Assembly (NCBI GenBank): GCA_023374025.1
Contig: SIJG01000052.1
Span: 982,941 to 1,046,940, forward strand
Direction of reading: 5' to 3'
From: Heterodera schachtii
Taxonomy: Eukaryota; Nematoda; Chromadorea; Rhabditida; Heteroderidae
DNA length: 64,000 nucleotides
Part shown: in pieces, positions 10,274 to 19,777 of the stretch
Layout of the letters: each line of letters starts with the position of its first letter
Position numbering within the stretch: the first letter of the stretch is position 1
Made by a program: the position numbers and the translations under genes
Notes under the pieces: generated by a model
The model's input: the letters and a program-made list of their open reading frames with translations, nothing else
What the model was told of the DNA's origin: nothing
The model's database searches: none

Positions 10274-11617
10274 ATGGCTAATAAATTTTTGCTTGTTCCG
10301 CAAGAAATTTACCGAGGGTTAACCTCAGCGTCGGATACGGGAGTCATTAATTTGGATGCGGTAAGGCATGACCTGGACCGTGCCAGGGGGGAACGGACTA
10401 ATCCAACAACAAAAAATGTCCGGTACAATCAACAGCTTCGGCGTTATCTGCAAATGAGAAGGGAGCTTGCCGATAGACCTACCAAAGTTGAGCTAACCAA
10501 AGGCTTGAGTGTTTTGCTTAAGCGAGATGGAGGTGCTGCTGATGAGGACGACGAAGTCGTCAACACTCAGCCACGACCTCCCGCTCCTCCTCCACCACCA
10601 CCACCACCTCCTCCTCCTCCTCCTCATTACCCCCGTCGCCATCCCAGCCCTCCCCATCAGCAATCTTCCTCGTCTGACGATAGTCATCCGCCTCGTCCAC
10701 CTCGTCCACCGCGTCCTCAGAAAACAAAGAAAAACCATCAATCTTCTATAAAACATGGTCGGTTGAACCAATGGAAGCAAAGGCGTCGTGACTTACAACA
10801 ACAACCGGTGGTACGTGACCTACTCGCTGAGGCAGCGGCGGCTCCGCTGCCCGAAAGTGACGATGACGATGAACAAATGTTGGAAGGCGGGTATCTGCTA
10901 CCAACACCATCACAAAATTATGGAGATATGCCAATGTTGCCTGACTATGCAGATGAAATTGAGGAAATGGACACCGCACAACAAAGACTTGCTAGCAGAA
11001 GAAAGATAAAAGGAGAGCAGGGATTAGATAAAAACAAAAAATACAAAATTTACTATTCTCCTCCACCATCTCCCAATTGGGAGCAAACCCGAAGGTACAA
11101 ACGACCAGACCATCCTCCTCCTCCACCTCCTCCGCCTCGTTCTACACCCAAAGTTGAGCTGAAAAGGGATCCACAACCAGCAAAGTTGAAAAAATCCGAT
11201 TCGCCACCACCACTTCCACCCCATCGCGCAAAGAGAGAGCCAAAATTAGAGCTCGCCCCTCCTCCACCTCCTCGCACTGTCTCCAAACGGGAACCGAAAA
11301 TTGAACTAGCTCCTCCTCCCCTTCCTCCTCGTCACTTCTCCAAAAGGGAACCAAAACTTGAAGTTGACCCGCGACCATCCACATCGAGGCAAGCCGGGTA
11401 CTTCCCTCCACCGACAACCAAAATAAAATATGAGTTGCAACCTACAAAGAGACCAGTACCATACAATATCCCGAAAAAAGAGCCAAAAATTGAGCGAACT
11501 CCACAGCAGCAGCAGCAACAACCTCCTCCTCCTCCTCCTCCTGCTGCTGTTGTCGTTGAAGAAATAAATGTTTGTATTTTTAATTATCCTATTTGGATTT
11601 TTAATTCGTTCATATGA
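10274..11617 (+). pseudogene. Proline-rich Polinton protein, truncated by the tandem junction (unit 1)
   Basis: Starts at the ATG of MANKFLLVPQEIYRG; the upstream frame uses a TTG and is ignored. The N-terminal 100 residues are charged and helical, then come polyproline runs, acidic patches and repeated K-R-E-P-K-(I/L)-E modules. At 11561 the frame runs into the AT-rich start of unit 2, so the last part is a meaningless 19-residue tail ending at 11617. The intact version in unit 2 continues for about 170 more residues. It may be expressed as a shortened protein or be non-functional. Confidence 0.75.
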
Positions 11618-12440
11618 ATTCCAATTAATGTCTATTTTGTTTGTTCGCTAGTTTTTTTAAAGTCATTTGGTTTTACTTAAATTACATTAATATTTTAATT
11701 TAATAAATAAATTTGCTTAAATTCAAATTGAATATTTTTTAATTTAATGTCTTTTTTCATGTTATCAGACAATATTTTTTTATTATTCATAATTACTATT
11801 AATCAATAAAATATTATTTTTTAATTTTATTTCATGCTAAGAAGTGTCTGTCATCCATTCGTAATTTCGTTGGCATCTCTTATCAATAAATACATTTTTA
11901 TGTGTTGGTGTATTATTATTTTTTGCTATATTGTCCTTTAAATATTTATTTTATTAAAATGTGAAAAAATATATTAATTAAATATTTTTATTTTTAAATT
12001 ATTTAGTTATTATATTTAATTTATGCACTTATTTCTGCCATTTCTTTGTATTTCATTTTTAAAAGTTGCTGAAAACTGAAAGTAATTTCAATTCTAAAGC
12101 CATTAAAATTAACTTTTAAATAAATAAAATAAGAGTGAATTTCATTTGACAGCCATTAAAATTAAAATTTCTTTTTTTATGATTAGTTGGCAATTTTGGC
12201 AACAATTGAAAAAATCTTTAGATTATCTCATACTCTGGCGGAAAAATTCTTTTACAAAAATCCCCGAAATTTGTTTTTGGTCTAAAAAGGTTGAAAATAT
12301 TTTTCTTAATAAAATTACGAAAACGTTAAATTAAGAAATGCACATTTTTAATTTTCAAGGTTTTACATGAAAAGTTTTAAAGTCCAATTTTTTTTATTTT
12401 TTACTTTTTTCACAGAAATAAAGACCAGAAAAAAGTAGTT

Positions 12441-13054
12441 AGTGTCCCCTGTTTGTCGGGGTGTCGGGGGCGGTTTTCCGCACAAACGCCAGGGTGTGGG
12501 GCGGTTTTTTGTCTTTGAAGGTGCCGCCGGCGGCGGAGTGGGGCGGGATTTCCTTTGAGGGTGCCGCCATCCCGAAGGTATTGGGGGGTTTCGGGGAAGT
12601 AATTGATTGATTTATGGCCGGGGGAGGGGGTACTAATTGGGGGTAAATTTGATTAATTAACTTCCCAGTCCCCGATATCTCTCCAAATGCGGGAAAAAAT
12701 TCCATGGGTGTTGGTCCGCTAAATTCACGCATTGTTTTTGGTTATTTTGGAAGAGTTGTCGGGGGCAACCCCGACAACAAGGGAGGTGTATGGGTGGATG
12801 GTGGCGGTGACATCTGGCAACTTACCACCACACAATGGAATTTTGGCAGGGTGACGGGGGGGGGGGGGGAAGCGAAGTCAGAGAAGGGATGGAAGGATCG
12901 AATATGTGATGGATTTGGCTGGTGGGGAGGAGGGGGTGGGGGTGGCAATTCAATGAAAAATTTGGAAAAGAATATGAAGGTGAAGCTGGCGGCACCGTCT
13001 TTTGTATATGGCGGCCATTGTTCGGACACTTTTCAGCTGATCGTTGACAGAATT
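12441..13054 (+). other. GC-rich leader region with G-runs (unit 2)
   Basis: Counterpart of 5881-6491. The longest G-run is slightly longer than in unit 1, as expected for homopolymer slippage. It has the same hairpin, and the same GTAAGT donor at its end. Confidence 0.5.
12755..12778 (+). other. Perfect 10-bp hairpin with GCAA tetraloop (unit 2)
   Basis: Identical to the hairpin at 6195-6218. Confidence 0.7.
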
Positions 13055-13157
13055 GTAAGTATCTTTGGGAGAACTGGATCATTTAACCATCACTTCACTT
13101 CCCAATAAACAATTTGTACTATTTTTTTCACTTTTCCAATAATTTCCCCCTAGAGAA

Positions 13158-13912
13158 ATGAATAACCCTACCAATTTTTCTTGGATTCCCGTCAACAATT
13201 GTGTTTGTCCTGTGAAGGACAATTTGTGTTACCACTTCCCGGGCTACAAAAAACCGGTGATTTGTGCCCATAAATTTGTGCACAATATTACCGCATTCCT
13301 TTCCAATCCCCCGCACATTCCTAATGGTATTTATTCTGTTTGTTTATGATTTAATTTTGTTAAGCATTAAATTTTTTCCAGAATCGCCACCAGCGTCTCT
13401 TTCTTCCGGCTCCGTGGTGCTGCTGATTACAGTGCTCCAAATTTTCATCCTTTTGCTTACGGTGAGTAAAAATTATTTATCATTAAATTGAAAATAGTTT
13501 ATTTTACAGTTAGTAAAAATTATTTTAATTAAATTAAATGTTTTAAATTCTTTAAGGTGGCTTTATGTTGCTGTTTGCTGGTTTGTGCTGCGCGAGGCCG
13601 AACTTACACGGTGAATGGTCACCGTTCAGCTCGGCGCCGCGCTGCCGCTGCGACGTTGAGCGCCTTCCAGGCGCGCACTTCGGGTGGGAATTTTTAAGTT
13701 GTTATAATAAAAATTTTCATTTTGTTCGGAGGAAGGGATGAATTTTGAATTTTTGCAAATTGATTTTCCAATTTCAGCGCTTGGTCTTGGCACTGCTGGT
13801 CCGTTGGCGGTTCCAAACCGCCCCGCGGAGTCCACTTCTCATCGTGTGCCGGGTAGTGTGGCATTTCCCATTTATTTTTTTTGTTCTAATTTTCATTTAT
13901 TATTTAGGCTGA
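13158..13912 (+). CDS. Small spliced single-pass membrane protein (unit 2)
   Basis: Same five-exon layout as the unit 1 gene (about 13158-13326, 13382-13461, 13557-13683, 13778-13852, 13908-13912), with the predicted protein unchanged. Cys-bearing N-terminus, one transmembrane helix, Arg/Ala-rich tail; no signal peptide; function unknown. Confidence 0.6.
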
Positions 13913-14247
13913 ATGGTCTCAGCTGGTGAACGAATGAATGAATGATGTTAGAAGAAATAAAGAATTTTTAAAAAAGGATGATCGGATAATATTTAATGGT
14001 TTTTCTTTTCTTTTTTTTCCAAATAACATTTATAATAAAATTTTGGGATACTAATTATAATTTGAATTTTAGTCAATGAGCTTAGGGTCTACACAATAAT
14101 ATAATTAGGTGCCCGTTAAAGTGTATACGCAGCAATATTTTAAACCCTCTCTTCCCTTAACAACTTCCTTGAAAAGCAAATTGAATTTTATTAATTGAAA
14201 AATTAACATTACAAATTATTATTATTATGTAATTTCGGGTTTTTTTT

Positions 14248-14736
14248 TTACTGTTGTTCGGTTTTCTCGGTGCGCTTCTTTGCTTTCGGTGGCGCCAAAA
14301 TGTCGGTTGCGCGAACATTGGCTAGAGCACATTCTTCGCACAGCTCAAAGCTCAGCGTGAATTCCCCATTCTCATTGCGACGGACCCTTTCTTTGTTGTT
14401 GTAGAGTTTGTTCCAATCAGCTAAAAATGGGGTTCACTATTGATTGAAAATTAAAAAAATACCTGCGCACAAATAAAAGCCCAACATGTATTTCCCTTTG
14501 ACGAGTTTCCACAGCTCACGGTCTTGGACTTTTCTTTTCTTTGCACTTGGCACGGCGTCAGTTTGAGTACTTAAATTAATTAAATAATTAATTATAATAT
14601 TTTTGAATATTATTTACCCTTCCTGTTGGTTGACTGCTGGTGGATGAATTTCCATTCCCTTTGCTTCCGTTTTGGTCGTTTCTTGTTGAGTCAAGCCAAT
14701 GTTCTCGTTGATTTTCAATGATTTGGGAGAAGACAT
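14248..14736 (-). CDS. Polinton divergent gene with NLS-like motif (unit 2)
   Basis: Exons 14736-14618, 14569-14463 and 14420-14248 in phase. It differs from unit 1 at a few residues near the N-terminus (SSPKS for SSHKS) and ends in TEQQQ. KKRKV and the FDLCEECAL block are retained, so it appears functional. It is divergent from the Cys-cluster gene, with TATAAAAT at 14867-14874 in the shared upstream region. Confidence 0.7.
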
Positions 14737-14934
14737 TTTTTTTGTAAGATTTTTTGAAAATTTTTGCAAATGAATCGCGATTTTGGGCGGGTGAACGTTG
14801 CGCACTGAAAAATGGGCGGAGCTTAGAGATGTCGAAAAGTGGGCGGAGCCTAGTCAAATGAAAACATATAAAATCGGCACGCTTTTGAACTTCCACACAA
14901 TTTAGCAAATCATTCTTAATAATATTCAAAAAAA

Positions 14935-15687
14935 ATGGCCATCAACATGAGTGACAAGAAAGGATTGCTCCGACAAATTCTCGGTGAAGCGGAAATCACC
15001 GTAACTACGTCTGGCCTGACAATTAGCGGCCCCCGTCTGTCCACTCCCCGATTTCTGCCATTTGACGAGTGCGGTCGCTGCCGCTCATGCAAGGCAACCG
15101 AAGTGGAGGTTGACACCATGGTGACGAAGGAGGGGGTTACGATTTGGTGCACGCGCATCGACAAAGTGCAGTTCGTGCCATTCGACGTGGTCTACGAGTT
15201 GCCGGGTCACTGTTTCTTCCGACTGAAGAACAAGTCGCGCGTTTTCAATCTTCCGTACGGCGACCTGCATTCTGAGTCTTATGAAATTCCGCTAACCCAA
15301 CACGTGAACGAAGAACGGGACCTCAAGCGAAAGGCAAAAGAAGCGCTCGAACTGGTGGAAGCCGGATTGATTGCGGACAGCACTGTGCAGGACGGGGCCC
15401 GTTTGAAAAAAGCCAAAACAGCGATGAAAGTGATCAGCGACATTCTGCTCTCGGAGCCGATGGGGGATAATCAAAAGAAGGCAGCTGAAGTGGCAGTTGT
15501 CGACAAGCAGCAACAACAAGAGCAGCAATCAGCTCCTGTACAAGACAAGCCCGCCACGGCACCGGTTGCGGAAGAGAACACTGTTGAAGTGAAGACGGAA
15601 GAGGAAAAGAAGGATGATCTTGGCGACATTGACAAAACACTCGACGAATTTTTTGCGAGCCTTAAAGCCGCAACCACCAGTATGTAA
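14935..15687 (+). CDS. Polinton Cys-cluster acidic protein (unit 2)
   Basis: 250 residues, with the same CxxCxxC cluster at Cys 46, 49 and 52 and the same acidic Gln-rich tail. It differs from unit 1 in a short block (HSESYEIPLTQHVNEE for PSEACEIPLTQHVDEE) and in clustered silent changes near codon 22, which looks like gene conversion from another copy. Function unknown. Confidence 0.75.
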   Translation: MAINMSDKKGLLRQILGEAEITVTTSGLTISGPRLSTPRFLPFDECGRCRSCKATEVEVDTMVTKEGVTIWCTRIDKVQFVPFDVVYELPGHCFFRLKNKSRVFNLPYGDLHSESYEIPLTQHVNEERDLKRKAKEALELVEAGLIADSTVQDGARLKKAKTAMKVISDILLSEPMGDNQKKAAEVAVVDKQQQQEQQSAPVQDKPATAPVAEENTVEVKTEEEKKDDLGDIDKTLDEFFASLKAATTSM

Positions 15688-15753
15688 ACAAAACATATTT
15701 AAATCCTTCGAATTTATTTAAACATCATTTCACTTGAGCATACATAATAAAAA

Positions 15754-16428
15754 ATGTTAAATTCACAAGCATTTTCCAATAAAGATATTTGTTTTAAATT
15801 GCCCTTTGGATTGATTATTTCGGGGCCCTCATCCTCCGGTAAAACCCAATTCCTTCTAAAATTTATTGCTGAGTCCTCCGAGTTAATCACACCCACCCCG
15901 GTCACCATTCTTTATTGCTTTGGTGAAATGAACTCAGCGGTGCCCGTACTTCAAAAAGCGGGGGTTGACGTTTATGCGGGAGTCCCGTCAGAAGAGTTGA
16001 TTAAACGTTTGCCCAAGCCTCTTTTGTTGATACTCGATGACCTCATGCTCTCCATGGACGAACGATATCTGTCAGATTTGTTCACCAAAAAATCTCACCA
16101 CCATCAATTTGCGGTCGTGTTTGTCACTCAAAATTTATTTGAGAAAAAGATCAAAGTGGCGCGCCTATCCTCTCAGTACCTGGTACTAATGCGAGCACCC
16201 AACTCTTTGTTGTCCATCAGAAATATTGGAGTTCAACTTTTCCCGCGCCAGCTCGATTTCTTTCTGGATGCATACCGCCAAGCTACCGCCCGTCCCTACG
16301 GCTATTTGTTGATCGACATGCATGCATCATCAGACCCATCGCTGCGCCTGCGCACAAATATATTTAAGGAAGAGCAGGAGGAAGACGAAGGCATTGTTGT
16401 GTTCATTCCCAAAAATGGAGGACCCTAG
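15754..16428 (+). CDS. Polinton packaging ATPase, A32/FtsK-HerA type (unit 2)
   Basis: 224 residues, predicted protein unchanged from unit 1: Walker A GPSSSGKT at 24-31 and Walker B LLLILDD at 90-96. Only silent differences are visible, indicating purifying selection or very recent duplication. It overlaps the next gene by 14 bp. Confidence 0.88.
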   Translation: MLNSQAFSNKDICFKLPFGLIISGPSSSGKTQFLLKFIAESSELITPTPVTILYCFGEMNSAVPVLQKAGVDVYAGVPSEELIKRLPKPLLLILDDLMLSMDERYLSDLFTKKSHHHQFAVVFVTQNLFEKKIKVARLSSQYLVLMRAPNSLLSIRNIGVQLFPRQLDFFLDAYRQATARPYGYLLIDMHASSDPSLRLRTNIFKEEQEEDEGIVVFIPKNGGP

Positions 16429-16795
16429 TCAACAACAACAGATAAAAATAGGACATCTAATAAAAGACAACTCAAATTGGCTGTGTGCGTTGGCGAGGAC
16501 CAAGTCCTCCAAGAAGTGTAGGAAGATGTTGCGTCACGCGAACAGTGATCAGCTATTAGCACTAGTGGAAATTTGCCTAAATCTCGTTGCTTCACGTTTC
16601 CAACTGACTACACGACAGAAAAGAAGACTGATGCCCTATGTTGAGACTGTGCGACGGATGAGCAGAGCGAGAAGTGAACGCGGCGCGAGACGTGTGCTTG
16701 TTCAGAAAGGATCGGGATTTGGGGGATTGTTTGCAGCCCTCCTGACACCCGTGCTAATTGAAGTAGCAAAATCATTTGTGACCAAAAACGCATAA
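16415..16795 (+). CDS. Polinton basic protein with hydrophobic C-terminus (unit 2)
   Basis: 126 residues from the ATG overlapping the ATPase stop. Arg-rich centre and glycine-rich hydrophobic end as in unit 1; the only residue change noticed is H for Q near position 42. Confidence 0.7.
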   Translation: MEDPSQQQQIKIGHLIKDNSNWLCALARTKSSKKCRKMLRHANSDQLLALVEICLNLVASRFQLTTRQKRRLMPYVETVRRMSRARSERGARRVLVQKGSGFGGLFAALLTPVLIEVAKSFVTKNA

Positions 16796-16835
16796 ATACC
16801 CGACAATTTTGTTGTTCACTCTCACATTTTTGCAA

Positions 16836-18653
16836 ATGGCTAATAAATTTTTGCTTGTTCCGCAAGAAATTTACCGAGGGTTAACCTCAGCGTCGGATAC
16901 GGGAGTCATTAATTTGGATGCGGTAAGGCATGACCTGGACCGTGCCAGGGGGGAACGGACTAATCCGACAACAAAAAATGTCCGGTACAATCAACAGCTT
17001 CGGCGTTATCTGCAAATGAGAAGGGAGCTTGCCGATAGACCTACCAAAGTTGAACTGACCAAAGGCTTGAGTGTTTTGCTTAAGCGAGATGGAGGTGCTG
17101 CTGATGAGGACGACGAAGTCGTCAACACTCAGCCACGACCTCCCGCTCCTCCTCCACCACCACCACCACCTCCTCCTCCTCCTCCTCATTACCCCCGTCG
17201 CCATCCCAGCCCTCCCGATCAGCAATCTTCCTCGTCTGACGATAGTCATCCGCCTCGTCCACCTCGTCCACCGCGTCCTCAGAAAACAAAGAAAAACCAT
17301 CAATCTTCTATAAAACATGGTCGGTTGAACCAATGGAAGCAAAGGCGTCGTGACTTACAACAACAACCGGTGGTACGTGACCTACTCGCTGAGGCAGCGG
17401 CGGCTCCGCTGCCCGAAAGTGACGATGAAGATGAACAAATGTTGGAAGGCGGATATCTGTTGCCAACACCATCACAAAATTATGGAGATATGCCAATATT
17501 ACCAGACTATGCAGATGAAATTGAGGAAATGGACACCGCACAACAAAGAGTTGCTAGCAGAAGAAAGATAAAAGGAGAGCAGGGATTAGATAAAAACAAA
17601 AAATACAAAATTTACTATTCTCCTCCACCATCTCCCAATTGGGAGCAAACCCGAAGGTACAAACGACCAGACCATCCTCCTCCTCCACCTCCTCCGCCTC
17701 GTTCTACACCCAAAGTTGAACTGAAAAAGGACACACGGCCAACAAAATTGAAAAAATCCGATTGGCCACCACCACTTCCACCCCATCGCGCAAAGAGAGA
17801 GCCAAAACTAGATCTCGCCCCTCCTCCACCTCCTCGCACTGTCTCCAAACGGGAGCCGAAAATTGAACTAGCTCCTCCTCCCCTTCCTCCTCGTCACTTC
17901 TCCAAAAGGGAACCAAAACTTGAAGTTGACCCGCGACCATCCACATCGAGGCAAGCCGGGTACTTCCCTCCACCGACAACCAAAATAAAATATGAGTTGC
18001 AACCTACAAAGAGACCAGTACCATACAATATCCCGAAAAAAGAGCCAAAAATTGAGCGAACTCCACAGCAGCAGCAGCAACAACCTCCTCCTCCTCCTCC
18101 TGCTGCTGTTGTCGTTGAAGAAATGCCTCATGTTCCTCCTCCTAGGAGGGGGACCAAACGCACATACCCTGTAAATGATGATGATGAGGTGCACATAAGA
18201 AAACGAGTGAGGCAACCGAGAAGGGTAAGAGTACAGTACTCGCCCGAGCCAGGTCCATCAACATCTGCACAAAGTTATGAACAACAACAACAACAACGTG
18301 AACTGTTTGCTATTCCATCAAATCAACTGACCATGACGCAGAGAATTGAGCGATTATATATCAAATGTAACCATTATGCTGATCGTATGGGTGTTCGGGT
18401 GAATACAATTAACACCGCAAACGGCAAGCCGTTGGCGCATAGCAATTTGCGAATGGCCATCAAGTATATAATAGACCGAAGAGCGGGACGCCCCACCATT
18501 AAACCGCCAGGAGCTAACCTATTGGAAGAGCGCCTTAAGCAGGATCCAATTTTGTATTCATGGACGGCCCCACCAAAGAGACCATCACAGAGCAAAACCA
18601 CCCGGACGGAACGGGCAATCAAGAAGGAATTTCGCCCGAAAAAATGGAGCTGA
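16836..18653 (+). CDS. Proline-rich Polinton protein, full length (unit 2)
   Basis: 605 residues from the ATG of MANKFLLV. Order: a charged helical N-terminus (about 1-100); a polyproline tract; an Arg-rich stretch with WKQRRRD; an acidic patch (ESDDEDEQ); a central region of alternating PPPP and (S/A)KREPK(L/I)E modules; a Gln run; then a folded-looking C-terminus with TMTQRIERLYIKCNHYADRM and a basic end. The low-complexity, proline-rich middle suggests a scaffolding or structural virion protein, but I do not recognise the family. Its stop overlaps by 10 bp the probable integrase start (AAAATGGAGCTGA), the same arrangement as ATPase and basic protein upstream. Confidence 0.75.
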   Translation: MANKFLLVPQEIYRGLTSASDTGVINLDAVRHDLDRARGERTNPTTKNVRYNQQLRRYLQMRRELADRPTKVELTKGLSVLLKRDGGAADEDDEVVNTQPRPPAPPPPPPPPPPPPPHYPRRHPSPPDQQSSSSDDSHPPRPPRPPRPQKTKKNHQSSIKHGRLNQWKQRRRDLQQQPVVRDLLAEAAAAPLPESDDEDEQMLEGGYLLPTPSQNYGDMPILPDYADEIEEMDTAQQRVASRRKIKGEQGLDKNKKYKIYYSPPPSPNWEQTRRYKRPDHPPPPPPPPRSTPKVELKKDTRPTKLKKSDWPPPLPPHRAKREPKLDLAPPPPPRTVSKREPKIELAPPPLPPRHFSKREPKLEVDPRPSTSRQAGYFPPPTTKIKYELQPTKRPVPYNIPKKEPKIERTPQQQQQQPPPPPPAAVVVEEMPHVPPPRRGTKRTYPVNDDDEVHIRKRVRQPRRVRVQYSPEPGPSTSAQSYEQQQQQRELFAIPSNQLTMTQRIERLYIKCNHYADRMGVRVNTINTANGKPLAHSNLRMAIKYIIDRRAGRPTIKPPGANLLEERLKQDPILYSWTAPPKRPSQSKTTRTERAIKKEFRPKKWS

Positions 18654-19732
18654 TCAACACCACTCTTGACAAAATGTACAATGACCCATCCTCCCCAGCG
18701 GCGTTTGCAGGTGTTACGGCGCTGTGGAAAGAAGCGCGGAAAAAGATTAAACATTTACGAAAAGATGAAGTGCAGAACTATTTGGATGGGCACCGCACCT
18801 ACACTTTGATGCGCCCCCGGCGCGTGCACTTTCCGAGAGCCAAAACAATTGCTGCTGGATTCATGACCGATGTCCAAGTGGATTTGGCTGATTTTCAAGC
18901 GCTTTCTCGTCATAATGGAGGCCATCGATACCTGCTCGTGGCGATTGATGTTCTCTCAAAACGTTTATTTGTCGTCCCACTGAAAAATAAGCGGGCTGAA
19001 GAAATGTTGGACGCATTCAAAGAGCTAATTGAGCAAATGCCCATGGTCCCCCATCGAATATTCTCTGACAAGGGCACTGAGTTCAAGAACAGATTGGTGA
19101 AGGAATTTTTTGAGGAGCAGGAAATTGAGAAGCATGAGCCCGTGCATTCGTCAGTCAAAGCCTCAGTTGCTGAGCGAGCCATCAGAAATGTTAAGCAGCG
19201 ATTATACAGATATTTTGCGGAAAAGCAGACTCTCAACTGGGTGGATACTGTACAGCAAATTGTTGATGGAATTAACAGTGCCCCGTCTCGTGTTCACGGG
19301 ATGCGACCAATTGATGTCAATTTTCAGAATGCTCAGAAGGTGTGGAAACGAATGTATGGGCAACAAATAGCTAAAATTTCACAAAGGCGAGCACCACGTT
19401 TCCGTAAAAATGAATTTGTGCGTATGAGCAGAGAGAAGCGGCAATTTGAGAAGGGGTACCTGCCCAATTACGGCGATGAAATTCTTGAGGTTGACCAAGT
19501 GCTGAAGGCGGTGCGTCCGATTCGGTACAAACTTCGTGATGATCATGGCGAAAAGTTCAGGGGCACCTTTTATGAGCAGGAGTTGGCTCGCGTACGCAAG
19601 GATGATGAGACAAGCTACCGAATAGAAAAAGTGTTGAAGAAGAGAAGAAAATCCGATGGATCAATTGAGATGCTAGTAAAATTCATAGGTTATCCCGAGA
19701 GGGAATGGATCGATGAATCTCAGCTTGTATAA
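18644..19732 (+). CDS. Polinton integrase with chromodomain
   Basis: Retroviral-type (rve) DDE integrase of the Maverick/Polinton type, which inserts the element into the genome. The frame is open from an ATG at 18560 (390 residues), but the ATG at 18644, 10 bp inside the upstream stop, fits the family start (LDKMYNDPSSPAAFAGV) better. Numbered from 18560, the catalytic residues are Asp108 (VQVDLADF), Asp170 (FSDKGTEF) and Glu205 (SVAERAIRN), with D-E spacing 35. A chromodomain closes the protein (TSYRIEKVLKKR, then VKFIGYPEREWIDE), probably targeting methylated histone chromatin. The frame is intact, so the element may still be able to move. Confidence 0.92.
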   Translation: MELINTTLDKMYNDPSSPAAFAGVTALWKEARKKIKHLRKDEVQNYLDGHRTYTLMRPRRVHFPRAKTIAAGFMTDVQVDLADFQALSRHNGGHRYLLVAIDVLSKRLFVVPLKNKRAEEMLDAFKELIEQMPMVPHRIFSDKGTEFKNRLVKEFFEEQEIEKHEPVHSSVKASVAERAIRNVKQRLYRYFAEKQTLNWVDTVQQIVDGINSAPSRVHGMRPIDVNFQNAQKVWKRMYGQQIAKISQRRAPRFRKNEFVRMSREKRQFEKGYLPNYGDEILEVDQVLKAVRPIRYKLRDDHGEKFRGTFYEQELARVRKDDETSYRIEKVLKKRRKSDGSIEMLVKFIGYPEREWIDESQLV

Positions 19733-19777
19733 AAGCATTCAATTTGTTCATTTTTTTACAATTGGATAAATTTTGAA
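19729..19777 (+). promoter_or_regulatory. TATA element overlapping the integrase stop
   Basis: TATAAAAG at 19729-19736 contains the integrase TAA and lies about 42 bp before the next ATG. It suggests that the capsid gene has its own promoter in a very compact gene block. Confidence 0.45.

Larger units (their letters stand above)
5001..11561. repeat. Tandem segmental duplication, unit 1 (6.56 kb)
   Basis: Matches 11562-18120 nearly base for base. It begins in AT-rich sequence (AAATAAATGTTTGTAT) and ends inside the proline-rich gene, directly abutting the same AT-rich start of unit 2. The two outer breakpoints share only AAAT, so the junction looks like a microhomology-mediated tandem duplication. 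The unit holds the left half of a Polinton. Scattered substitutions, some amino-acid changing, separate the two units, which argues against a simple assembly repeat. Confidence 0.9.
11562..18120. repeat. Tandem segmental duplication, unit 2 (6.56 kb)
   Basis: Second copy of 5001-11561, continuing on its right side into unique Polinton sequence. Differences from unit 1 are clustered (for example around 15003-15025 and 15268-15310), not evenly spread. Confidence 0.9.

Noticed and set aside
5001..18120. Pure assembly artefact for the tandem duplication
   Set aside because: Clustered substitutions, including amino-acid changes, separate the units and the junction falls at a precise microhomology inside a gene; still worth confirming with long reads.
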